Shown piece by piece: positions 1 to 6,925 of a stretch of 20,367 bases of DNA. Each line of letters opens with the position of its first letter. The stretch's first letter is position 1. The DNA is from UBA1573 sp016794285 (GTDB lineage Bacteria; Pseudomonadota; Alphaproteobacteria; Micavibrionales; Micavibrionaceae). The notes under the pieces were generated by a model. The model was not told where the DNA came from. It saw nothing but the letters and a program-made list of their open reading frames with translations, and searched no databases. Where the stretch lies: positions 1-20,367 of the forward strand of contig JAEUKO010000034.1 of assembly GCA_016794285.1 (NCBI GenBank), given 5' to 3'. Position numbers and translations under genes: made by a program.

Positions 1-1123
1 GTGAGAGAATCTGGGGCGCAAAGCCAGCCCCATCGTCGTGAATAACGATGCGAAGAGACGAAGATTCGTCACGGATTAAGCGAATGGTGACGGTTGTTTT
101 GGCAAACTGGATCGCGTTTTGCACATAGACCCCAAGGCCGTGGAGGAGTTCGGGAGATTGGGGCACGAGGGGGAGAGGGGCGGGGGGGGTGGTGTCTGAT
201 TGTACCAGAATTTGCAGTTTAATCTCAGGACATTCCTGCAAGAAGCTATCGCCGATATTTTTCAACAGCTGGTCGATTGGAAGAGGTGTTGCCATATAGG
301 TCGGGTCTTGACGCAAGGAGTCACCAAAGCTTCGGAGAATGGAGCGGCATCGCTCGGTTTGGCTGAGCAAGAGAGCTACATCTCCCGCGTGGGGGTGGTT
401 CGGGCCGAATGCGTGTTCGAGTTCTTTGGCAATAATGGCGATGGTTCCGAGCGGACTGCCCAGCTCATGCGCGGCGGCGGCGGCTTGTGCCCCAAGGGCT
501 TGTAACTGTTGCTGGCGTAAGAGAGTGGTTTTGGCAGCATAAGAGGCTTTCTGCATAGCTCTGTTTTCAACAGAGATTCGCCATGCGTAAAACGATGCGA
601 AAACCAAGGCAACTCCAAGGGCAACGCTTTGTCCTATTTGTTGAAGGTTTGGGCTGTTTTTTAATATGCTTGGCCAGTCGAGTGGAAGCGAAAACTGAGA
701 GAGAAAAAGTGTGGCTGCTAGAGCGAGTAGTACCAAAAAAATAGTGTGGGCCTTGGGAAGAAGTGTTGCCCCGATGATAATCGGAGCCAGCAAAAGAACA
801 TAAAATGGATTCCCCATACCCCCCGTCAGAAACAGCATGGTTGTGAGTTGCAAAAGATCAAAAGAGAGATAGGACGTGGCTCTGCGCGGGGACAGGCTGC
901 GGTGTTTGTCACGAATGACTGCGTAGTTGTTGATGAGTCCGGAAAGCGTAATGCAGGTCATACAAGCGAGGATTGGTAGGTCAATGGCCAAGGCATAGTA
1001 AGCCACCAACGTTGCAACACTTTGCCCAAGAAGGGCAATCCATCGCGCCGTGATGAGACTTTGCCCGCGAATTTGAAATTCGTTTTTGGTAGTGAGAATG
1101 TGATCTGTAAGCTGATCGGTCAT
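1..1123 (-). CDS. regB: RegB/PrrB/ActS-type redox-sensing histidine kinase (partial, 3' end off window)
   Basis: Membrane sensor kinase of the RegB/PrrB family, which phosphorylates RegA/PrrA in response to the quinone pool and redox state. The reading frame is open from ATG 1123 to the window edge (374 codons seen; the C-terminal end of the ATPase domain is missing). Residues 20-180 are hydrophobic and contain GGMGNPF at 101-107, matching the family's GGxxNPF ubiquinone-binding box. The H-box AAAAHELGSPLGTI puts the phosphorylated His at 219. Cys259 in QTERCRSIL lies 40 residues after it, the same spacing as recalled for His225 and redox-active Cys265 of Rhodobacter RegB. An N-box (GVYVQNAIQFA) and a G1 box (DDGAGF) follow. 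The start overlaps the stop of the upstream CobT-like gene as ATGA, so translation is probably coupled. The partner regulator would be expected beyond the left edge but is not visible. Family assignment is firm. Confidence 0.93.
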   Translation of the reverse strand, partial: MTDQLTDHILTTKNEFQIRGQSLITARWIALLGQSVATLVAYYALAIDLPILACMTCITLSGLINNYAVIRDKHRSLSPRRATSYLSFDLLQLTTMLFLTGGMGNPFYVLLLAPIIIGATLLPKAHTIFLVLLALAATLFLSQFSLPLDWPSILKNSPNLQQIGQSVALGVALVFASFYAWRISVENRAMQKASYAAKTTLLRQQQLQALGAQAAAAAHELGSPLGTIAIIAKELEHAFGPNHPHAGDVALLLSQTERCRSILRSFGDSLRQDPTYMATPLPIDQLLKNIGDSFLQECPEIKLQILVQSDTTPPAPLPLVPQSPELLHGLGVYVQNAIQFAKTTVTIRLIRDESSSLRIVIHDDGAGFAPQILS

Positions 1124-2022
1124 GATGCCAATTTTCTTCCTTGTCCATGCAACAAGACAAGTTCATTGCGCAGTCCAGAAATATGATAGGCCGATTCGAT
1201 TCCTGTTTCCTCAGGTAACGGGAAATCGGTTTGAAGAATCACGGGAAGTGGGATGGGAAGATTGGCCAGTTTATCAGACGGAACACCGCATAGGGCGCAA
1301 TGTGCGGCAAGAGATTCGTTTTCATGAGCCATGATGAGCAAGGCGGCCAGTCCTGACATTCCTTCAAGAAGCACAGGAATTCGGGCCATGTGAGTGGCAA
1401 GAATCACCCCGCAAAGGGCAGCGATTTCTTTGCCGCCAATCGCCCCAAGCGCGTTCAATCCTTTTTGGTCGTGATTGGCTTTGATGAGGCCGGCTATCGT
1501 CAGGTTTTCTACGGAATTTCTGTTGCCTGTATGGGCGGAGCAAATGGCTTCTGCACTTTCTGCGCTGCCTGCGCCGAATCCGCTTGCAGCGAGCAGATCT
1601 ATTTCCGGTTCAACGGCCATCATGCCATAGGCCATTGCGCGGACCAGATCATTCGCCGGCAGAGCTTCTTCCCCTTTAAGTGGATTCCCTGAAGGGTGGC
1701 TGGTGTCCATTTCATAGAGTCTGAAATCGGTGTTGCCAATTTCAACCATATGGTTGAGCCGAGCGGACCCGCTCGCACATTGATGGACATAAGAATCAAC
1801 TTCGGTTTGCGAATGAGTGTTCGCCAAGCCGTGGTGGGAAACGAAAAGAGAGAGTCTGGGGTGAATGATTTCTCCCTTATCTCCCTGAGAACTCTGCCAT
1901 ATCTGGATTAACCATTCCGGAGCGGTTTTTACCTGTTTTCCAGAACAAAAAGGGGTTTGGCTGCCAATAAGGGCGTAAATTTCCTCAAGTTCAGGGAGGG
2001 GGGGCGCGGAGAGAGAGCTCAT
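1120..2022 (-). CDS. Divergent CobT-like (nicotinate-nucleotide:DMB phosphoribosyltransferase family) protein
   Basis: A 300-residue protein resembling CobT, which transfers phosphoribose to 5,6-dimethylbenzimidazole in cobalamin lower-ligand assembly. Recognisable stretches are LFVSHHGLANTHS (CobT: xxAADHGV), DLLAASGFGAGSAES (CobT: LLGEMGIGNTT), LNALGAIGGKEIAALCGVI with ARIPVLLEG (the most conserved core), and a C-terminal PEETGIESA matching the region of the catalytic Glu (GEGTGA). It is shorter than the usual 340-360 residues. The Asp of DHG is His and the Glu of GEMG is not evident, so catalytic competence is uncertain. ATG 2022 has AAAGG about 10 bases upstream. Its stop overlaps the ATG of the RegB-type kinase. 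No other cobalamin gene is nearby. It is a CobT-family member by fold, but true CobT activity is not assured. Confidence 0.72.
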   Translation of the reverse strand: MSSLSAPPLPELEEIYALIGSQTPFCSGKQVKTAPEWLIQIWQSSQGDKGEIIHPRLSLFVSHHGLANTHSQTEVDSYVHQCASGSARLNHMVEIGNTDFRLYEMDTSHPSGNPLKGEEALPANDLVRAMAYGMMAVEPEIDLLAASGFGAGSAESAEAICSAHTGNRNSVENLTIAGLIKANHDQKGLNALGAIGGKEIAALCGVILATHMARIPVLLEGMSGLAALLIMAHENESLAAHCALCGVPSDKLANLPIPLPVILQTDFPLPEETGIESAYHISGLRNELVLLHGQGRKLAS

Positions 2023-2041
2023 AGCAGAGGCCTTTGTGGTT

Positions 2042-2086
2042 ATTTTTCAAAAATACTTGACGGGACAGGGTATCGTGCTTTATGGT
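2042..2086 (+). promoter_or_regulatory. Putative sigma-70 promoter of rpmB with AT-rich upstream tract
   Basis: TTGACG at 2057-2062 and TATGGT at 2081-2086 are separated by 18 bases. A perfect AT-only palindrome (ATTTTT-C-AAAAAT, 2042-2054) sits directly upstream of the -35 box, where an UP element would lie, fitting a strongly expressed ribosomal-protein gene. Position and motif quality support it; there is no expression evidence. Confidence 0.6.
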
Positions 2087-2137
2087 CCGCCAAGTTTTGA
2101 GATAGACAAACAGTCAGAAAATGCAAGGATTTTTGCT

Positions 2138-2431
2138 ATGAGCCGCAAGTGCCAAATTACCGGAAAAAAATTGATGTTTGGGAATAATGTTTCCCACGCG
2201 AACAACAGAACCCTTCGTCGGTTTCTGCCTAATGTCCATGATACCAGCTTGTACAGCGAAGTTTTGAACCGCTTGGTTTCGGTGCGGGTCTCGGCTTCTG
2301 GTTTGCGGACCTTGGATCACAAAGGCGGTCTGGATCAATTTTTGTTGTCCACACCCGTTTCGAAGCTGGACCCTGAGTTGGTCGCTTTGAAAGCCGCTGT
2401 TGAAAAACGGATGTCCGCCAAGTCGGCTTAG
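2138..2431 (+). CDS. rpmB: 50S ribosomal protein L28
   Basis: Structural protein of the large ribosomal subunit. The 97-residue product begins MSRKCQITGKK and contains GNNVSHANNRTLRRFLPN, the hallmark of bacterial L28; its length matches alphaproteobacterial homologues. The frame is open 102 bases further upstream (from 2036), but the family N-terminus and an AAGGA ribosome-binding site at 2125-2129, 8 bases before ATG 2138, fix the start here. The upstream extension overlaps the promoter. The gene is divergent from the cobT-like gene and probably co-transcribed with tgt, which starts 25 bases after its stop. Confidence 0.97.
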   Translation: MSRKCQITGKKLMFGNNVSHANNRTLRRFLPNVHDTSLYSEVLNRLVSVRVSASGLRTLDHKGGLDQFLLSTPVSKLDPELVALKAAVEKRMSAKSA

Positions 2432-2456
2432 TTTCTTAAGTTGAGGTGTTGAACGA

Positions 2457-3698
2457 ATGGGTGGATCGTCTTTAACGGATACATCCTCTCCTTCGTCTGC
2501 GCTCTTTAGTCAGCACAGTATAGAATATCCGAATTTCGGCTTTGAAATTCTTAGCCGAGATCCTTCTTCTTATGCTCGTTTGGGGCGTCTGCAAACGCCT
2601 CACGGAACGATTGAAACTCCCAATTTTATTTTTGTCGGAACCAAGGCCGCTATCAAGAATCTGCATCCGTATCAAATGCGCGAAGCCGGAGCCGATATGA
2701 TTCTGGCCAACACGTATCATCTCACTATCCAGCCCGGGCCTGATCTTGTTCAGAAAATGGGAGGGCTTCATAAGTTCATGGGTTGGGACGGGCCAATGTT
2801 GACTGATAGTGGTGGGTTCCAGATTTTCTCACTCGGAACCGGAACCGGAGCGGATGAGATTAAAGGTCGCGGAAGATCAGGCAGTTCTTCGTTGTTGAAA
2901 ATTGATGAAGAAAAAGGCGCGATATTCCGCTCTTATAAAGACGGAAGTTTATGCTCTCTCAATCCTGAAATTTCGATGGAAATTCAGCGCAAGCTTGGAG
3001 CGGATTTGATTGTTCAGATGGATGAATGCACTCCCCACAGTGCGGATCGGGACTATACCGCAAAGTCCATGCAAATGAGTCACCGCTGGGGGGATCGTTC
3101 CCTGAAAGCCTTTGAACGTACCCATGATGGGTCCCAAGGGCTTTATGGCGTGGTGCAAGGCGGGATTTATCGGGACTTGCGCGAAGAAAGCTCGGACTAC
3201 ACGGCTTCACGCCCTTTCTTTGGAACTGCGGTCGGTGGATGTCTTGGCGGAACGAAGGTTCATTTTTACGAAATTTTATCTTGGCTTCCTACGCGACTGC
3301 ATCCTGAGCGGCCTATTCATTTGCTGGGAATCGGCAAGATCGAAGATATTTTTGAAGGCGTCAGAATGGGAATGGATACGTTTGATTGCGTAACCCCCAC
3401 GCGGGAAGCTCGCCACGGTCGGGCCTTGATGAAGGGCGTTCCTAACGGGTATATCAATCTTCGCAACGCCAAGTATAAGGATGACCCCACGCCTTTGGAC
3501 GAAAGTCTTGGGCTGGCGTCCTCGGCTTTGTATTCCAAGGCCTATATTCAACATTTGCTCAAGGCTGGAGAAATGTTGGCTTTCCAGATTGTCAGTCAAC
3601 ATAATATTGCGGTGATCGCCCGCTTGATGCGGGAGATCCGGCAGGCCTTGCGAACCAACACTTTAGACCAGCTGCGCAAAGAGTGGCTGCCGGAATAG
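2457..3698 (+). CDS. tgt: tRNA-guanine transglycosylase, atypical (zinc cysteines lost)
   Basis: Base-exchange enzyme that replaces G34 of GUN-anticodon tRNAs with a queuosine precursor or queuine. The 413-residue protein shows the TIM-barrel motifs LTDSGGFQ (Asp117, general acid/base), QMDECTP (189-191), GVVQGG, AVGGCLGG (258-265), nucleophile Asp310 in TFDCVTPTREARHG, and LRNAKYKDD. Three oddities stand out. The CxCxxC zinc ligands after PLDE are replaced by Leu351, Leu353 and Ser356, while the His of YIQHL (366) remains. A segment DEIKGRGRSGSSSLLKI after FSLG recalls the insertion in chlamydial TGT. The specificity loop has Gly264 where bacterial preQ1 enzymes have Val. The N-terminus is about 25 residues longer than usual. 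GAGGTG at 2443-2448, 8 bases before ATG 2457, supports the start. It follows rpmB by 25 bases. Family certain; substrate and zinc status open. Confidence 0.93.
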   Translation: MGGSSLTDTSSPSSALFSQHSIEYPNFGFEILSRDPSSYARLGRLQTPHGTIETPNFIFVGTKAAIKNLHPYQMREAGADMILANTYHLTIQPGPDLVQKMGGLHKFMGWDGPMLTDSGGFQIFSLGTGTGADEIKGRGRSGSSSLLKIDEEKGAIFRSYKDGSLCSLNPEISMEIQRKLGADLIVQMDECTPHSADRDYTAKSMQMSHRWGDRSLKAFERTHDGSQGLYGVVQGGIYRDLREESSDYTASRPFFGTAVGGCLGGTKVHFYEILSWLPTRLHPERPIHLLGIGKIEDIFEGVRMGMDTFDCVTPTREARHGRALMKGVPNGYINLRNAKYKDDPTPLDESLGLASSALYSKAYIQHLLKAGEMLAFQIVSQHNIAVIARLMREIRQALRTNTLDQLRKEWLPE

Positions 3699-3715
3699 AG
3701 CGTGTTCTTCTAAAA

Positions 3716-3757
3716 TCCGTTAATTAACGATGCCCTTAGCCTTTTCCTCTTAACGGA
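3716..3757. repeat. Inverted repeat TCCGTTAA/TTAACGGA with nested palindrome
   Basis: TCCGTTAA at 3716-3723 and TTAACGGA at 3750-3757 are perfect 8-base inverted arms. The left arm is also part of a 12-base palindrome, CGTTAATTAACG (3718-3729). The right arm contains the proposed -35 hexamer (TTAACG) of the next gene, so this could be an operator. Read on the minus strand the structure is followed by ATTTT, so a weak terminator is an alternative. Confidence 0.45.
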
Positions 3758-3786
3758 AAGAAAATACTCGGTTATAGTGCCTCCTA
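3750..3786 (+). promoter_or_regulatory. Putative promoter giving a leaderless mRNA for the GGDEF-like gene
   Basis: TTAACG (3750-3755), a 17-base spacer, then TATAGT (3773-3778). The expected transcription start, about 7 bases after the -10 box, falls on or next to ATG 3786. No Shine-Dalgarno sequence lies between: the ATG is preceded by GCCTCCT. Confidence 0.55.
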
Positions 3787-4619
3787 TGAGCCAAGTTATA
3801 GAATCCAACAAATATACAACAGTGATCGGCGATTATTCGGCGTGGTTCGCGCAGGTCGTTCGCGAGTCGTTTTATCGTGATTCCAAGATGAACCAAGAGA
3901 AGGTTCTCTTCCCCGAGCCGTTGTTTGCATTGTTGGGGATTGACGAGGAAAATGTCAGTCCGGCAATTGCCCAGATGCAGCGTATTCAAGATGACTTGCA
4001 CAAGTCGGCAGAGGCTATCCTGGAGGGAACTCGTCTGCCGGATATTTACGATTTTGACAATTTTCTCCAAGCCTATGAAGGATTTATGGGGCGGTTGCAG
4101 CGTCTTGAAATTGATAGCCTTTTGTTTGATTTCGGGATGGATCGCACAACGGGGTTGCGCAGTGCCTCCGTTATGATTGCGGACCTTGAGCGGGAGTTGG
4201 ATCGGCGGGCTCGTCGGGGCCAGCCGTTTAGTGTGGTGGTTGCTCGTCTTGATACGTGGTCTGAGGAAAACTACGAGGAGAGAGTCAAGTTGGCTTCTGC
4301 GGCTATTCGGGATTGTATGCGCAGCTTTGATGATGCCTATGTCAGTGGAGAGGGGGAGTTTGTCGTCTCCTTAAAACACGCAGATGCAAGCGGAGGCATA
4401 CGGTTTGTGGACCGCCTGCAGGAATTTTTACAAAAATCGCGGACCGATTTCTCTATGTCGTTTTGTGTTGCGGAGCCGCTGCCCGGGGATAATATTACTG
4501 ACCTTGTTGAAAACGTTCGGGGCGATCTGCAGCAAACGATTGTCCGTGGGGGAGGGGTAACCAAGCAGTATGAAGACTTGAGCCCTCTGCAGCGGTTTTT
4601 GAGTAGCATTACGAAATAA
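3786..4619 (+). CDS. Degenerate GGDEF-domain protein with retained I-site
   Basis: A 277-residue soluble protein. The N-terminal half (1-110) is predicted helical and of unknown function. From about 117 a GGDEF-like domain begins with DRTTGLRSAS (family pattern DxLTGLxNR). The signature position reads GEGEF at 188-192 instead of GG(D/E)EF, so the diguanylate cyclase active site is probably dead. RSFD at 179-182 lies exactly 5 residues before it, as RxxD does in the c-di-GMP-binding inhibitory site of PleD-type cyclases. That combination suggests a c-di-GMP receptor rather than a synthase. The frame extends to GTG 3777, but that codon overlaps the -10 box, so ATG 3786 is preferred. There is no recognisable ribosome-binding site. 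No membrane segment or EAL domain is seen. The domain call is solid; the receptor role is inference. Confidence 0.8.
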   Translation: MSQVIESNKYTTVIGDYSAWFAQVVRESFYRDSKMNQEKVLFPEPLFALLGIDEENVSPAIAQMQRIQDDLHKSAEAILEGTRLPDIYDFDNFLQAYEGFMGRLQRLEIDSLLFDFGMDRTTGLRSASVMIADLERELDRRARRGQPFSVVVARLDTWSEENYEERVKLASAAIRDCMRSFDDAYVSGEGEFVVSLKHADASGGIRFVDRLQEFLQKSRTDFSMSFCVAEPLPGDNITDLVENVRGDLQQTIVRGGGVTKQYEDLSPLQRFLSSITK

Positions 4620-4644
4620 AGACAATAGTAGTCTTATTGAAACT

Positions 4645-4650
4645 TATAAT
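4645..4650 (+). promoter_or_regulatory. Consensus -10 box before upp
   Basis: A perfect TATAAT lies 15 bases before GTG 4666 in the 46-base gap after the GGDEF-like gene. No good -35 hexamer is visible 16-18 bases upstream (ACAATA is the best available). upp may therefore have its own weak promoter besides read-through. Confidence 0.4.
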
Positions 4651-4665
4651 AAAAAAGGTGTGGCT

Positions 4666-5322
4666 GTGCAAAAAAGTGTGGAGTTTCCAACGTTAACCAT
4701 CGTTGACCATCCGTTGGTTCAACACAAACTGACTCTGTTGCGGGATAAGTCCTGCTCTTTCGGAAAGTTTCGTAAATTAGTGCAGGAGATTTCCCTGTAT
4801 TTGGGCTACGCGGTGACGGAAAACCTCCCGCTTGGCGAGACATCAATTGAAACGCCCATGACAACGATGCGTTCGCCAATTCTTGCTTGCGAGGATCCCG
4901 TGATTGTTCCGATCCTGCGGGCAGGGCTGGGCTTGGTCGATGGTCTTTTGACGGTCTTGCCAGATGCTGTGGTTGGTCATATTGGGTTACGGCGCGATGA
5001 GGAAACCCATGAACCTACCGAATATATGGTAAGACTTCCTGATCCTTTTCCTGAGGATGCAAAGGTCATTCTGGTTGATCCCATGCTGGCAACCGGACAT
5101 TCCGCTATTTATGCAGCGGAGTTGCTGGTCGAAGCCGGAGCCTTGCCGGAAAATATTACCCTCATGACCCTTGTGGTTGCGCCAGAGGGCGTTAAAGCCT
5201 TCGCTGAGGCTTTTCCAGATATCCAGATTTTTACAGCAGCCCTTGACCAGCACCTCAACGATGAGGCCTATATTGTTCCCGGGTTGGGGGATGCTGGAGA
5301 CCGGATCTTCGGGACTATTTAA
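4666..5322 (+). CDS. upp: Uracil phosphoribosyltransferase
   Basis: Pyrimidine salvage enzyme converting uracil and PRPP to UMP in the cytosol. The product (218 residues from GTG 4666) has the family motifs VDHPLVQHKLTLLRD, VPILRAGLGLVDG, the PRPP loop VDPMLATGHS, and the C-terminal uracil-binding PGLGDAGDRIFGT. GTG 4660 is also in frame, but AAAAGG at 4653-4658 leaves only one base to it and 7 bases to GTG 4666, so 4666 is preferred. The gene lies 46 bases after the GGDEF-like gene and is followed by a terminator-like hairpin, so it probably ends a transcription unit. Confidence 0.95.
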   Translation: MQKSVEFPTLTIVDHPLVQHKLTLLRDKSCSFGKFRKLVQEISLYLGYAVTENLPLGETSIETPMTTMRSPILACEDPVIVPILRAGLGLVDGLLTVLPDAVVGHIGLRRDEETHEPTEYMVRLPDPFPEDAKVILVDPMLATGHSAIYAAELLVEAGALPENITLMTLVVAPEGVKAFAEAFPDIQIFTAALDQHLNDEAYIVPGLGDAGDRIFGTI

Positions 5323-5354
5323 TAATATTTTCATACATTTATGGTGTTTAGTAG

Positions 5355-5397
5355 AGAGGGGGATACCGATTGGGGCGGTGTGTTCTTCCCCTCTTTT
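5355..5397 (+). terminator. Probable intrinsic terminator after upp
   Basis: AGAGGGG (5355-5361) pairs with CCCCTCT (5388-5394), and the 3' arm runs into TTTTG. The long loop holds an inner ACCG/CGGT pairing (5365-5368 with 5376-5379). The structure sits 33 bases after the upp stop. The loop is large and the T run short, hence moderate confidence. Confidence 0.5.
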
Positions 5398-5422
5398 GTG
5401 AAACAGCGAGTGTAAAAATAGC

Positions 5423-6925
5423 GTGACGATTGACCATAAGGCACTTTTTGATGCGATGCCGGTCCCCCGATTTTTGATTCGGGCGGAAGGAAATGGTCAT
5501 TTCCTCGTTGAGGATGTCAATTATCGCGGTCTTGAATATTTCAACCGAAGGGAAGAACAGATCGTCGGACAACCTGTCGGCCACTTCATGGACAGTGAGA
5601 ATGCCCGCCATTTCGAACAGTCTTTTGAAGTTTGTATGAAACAAAAGCTTCCTGTTACGATTCAGGCCTTGCCGAGTTTTCCCGGTGGAATTCGCGTCTA
5701 TGGTTTCTGGATCAACCCTCTGCTGGATGTGGCGGGCAATGTGGTCATGCTGGATGTGATGGCCCAGCCAGATTCCGCAGATGATTCCATTCTTCAGCGT
5801 GAACGCGATGACGCTATTTCCCTCCTCACTTCAATTTTTGATGCATCAAACGTTGGGATTATTGTGACCGATCACAATCGGCGAATTGTCCGCGTGAATG
5901 ATGGTTTTGTCCGAAGTTACGGGTGGAGCCGCGAACAGATTGTCGGAGAAGATTTTCTTTTTCTCCTTTCTACCGATGAACAGGGAGTCGCCAGTTATAA
6001 CCACGAGCGTTACATGAAATCGGCTATGCGAAGTTCGGGCGAGATGAAACTCGTCAAACAGGACGGAAGCATTGCCAATACGCTCTATACAACCGCCACC
6101 CTCGAACTTTCGCAGCGGCGAAAGTTTCAAGTGACAACGATCATGGATATTACGCTGAGAAAACAAATGGAAATTTCTCTCCGCGTGGCAAAGGAACAGG
6201 CCGATGCGGCAAACCATGCCAAATCTGCTTTTCTCGCCAATATGAGTCACGAATTGCGCACACCGCTGAATGCCATTATCGGGTTCTCGGAAATCATGAT
6301 GACAGGGACTTTCGGAGTTTTAGGGAACCCAAAATATCAAGAATATGTCGGTGACATTCATTCGAGCGCACGGCATCTTCTTGAGATTATCAACGAAGTT
6401 CTCGATATGTCGAAAATTGAGGCAGGCCGCGTCGATCTGGACGAGAACGATCTGAGTATGGAGGAAGCGATTGAGTCAGTCATTCGCATGATGGCTTCGC
6501 GGGCATTTAGCGGGGGAATCGAAATGACGGCTCATGTCGAACCCAATATGCCTTTGCTTCTTGCCGATTCGCGCCTTGTTCGACAAGTTCTGATTAATTT
6601 GGTTAGCAATGCGGTAAAATTCTGTAAGCCCGGGGGTAAAATAGATGTCTTTGCCTCTATCTTGCCGGATGGAGAAATGGAAGTCTCCGTTGTCGATACC
6701 GGTATCGGTATTCCCAAAGAAAAAATCCACCGCGCTCTTGAGCCGTTTGGACAAATTCATGATACGGCCCATGCTGCGAATGAGACGCAAGGGACAGGGC
6801 TTGGTCTCCCCCTTGCCAAGGCAATGGTTGAGCTACATGGTGGACACCTCACCATCAAATCTGACGTTGGTAAGGGAACAACCGTCACCATTACATTTCC
6901 TGCCCATCGCGTGTTGGCTAAATAG
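5423..6925 (+). CDS. Soluble PAS-PAS histidine kinase, PleC/DivJ-like
   Basis: A 500-residue cytoplasmic sensor kinase without membrane segments. Residues 1-115 form a PAS-like domain (VEDVNYRGLEYFNRREEQIVG); 130-250 form a second, clearer PAS (ASNVGIIVTDHNRRIVRVND). A coiled linker leads to HisKA with FLANMSHELRTPLNAI, phosphorylated His276. The segment GFSEIMMTGTFGVLG...KYQEYVGDIHSSARHLL...VLDMSKIEAGR is typical of the alphaproteobacterial PleC/DivJ group, whose partners are DivK and PleD. The ATPase domain follows, with NLVSNAVKF (N-box), DTGIGIP (G1) and GTGLGLPLAK (G2). There is no receiver domain. GTG 5423 has only a weak ribosome-binding site, so the start could lie slightly elsewhere. 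The gene stands alone between upp and pflB. The PleC/DivJ resemblance is from motif memory; the true partner is unknown. Confidence 0.9.
   Translation: MTIDHKALFDAMPVPRFLIRAEGNGHFLVEDVNYRGLEYFNRREEQIVGQPVGHFMDSENARHFEQSFEVCMKQKLPVTIQALPSFPGGIRVYGFWINPLLDVAGNVVMLDVMAQPDSADDSILQRERDDAISLLTSIFDASNVGIIVTDHNRRIVRVNDGFVRSYGWSREQIVGEDFLFLLSTDEQGVASYNHERYMKSAMRSSGEMKLVKQDGSIANTLYTTATLELSQRRKFQVTTIMDITLRKQMEISLRVAKEQADAANHAKSAFLANMSHELRTPLNAIIGFSEIMMTGTFGVLGNPKYQEYVGDIHSSARHLLEIINEVLDMSKIEAGRVDLDENDLSMEEAIESVIRMMASRAFSGGIEMTAHVEPNMPLLLADSRLVRQVLINLVSNAVKFCKPGGKIDVFASILPDGEMEVSVVDTGIGIPKEKIHRALEPFGQIHDTAHAANETQGTGLGLPLAKAMVELHGGHLTIKSDVGKGTTVTITFPAHRVLAK

Noticed and set aside
981..1166. Small minus-strand frame at the cobT/regB junction
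   Set aside because: Out of frame with both real genes and explained by their overlap.
2036..2137. Upstream extension of rpmB to GTG 2036
   Set aside because: Overlaps the promoter and lies outside the conserved L28 N-terminus; AAGGA places the start at 2138.
3724..3754. CtrA box before the GGDEF-like gene
   Set aside because: TTAAC half-sites are present, but no TTAA-N7-TTAAC arrangement could be found.
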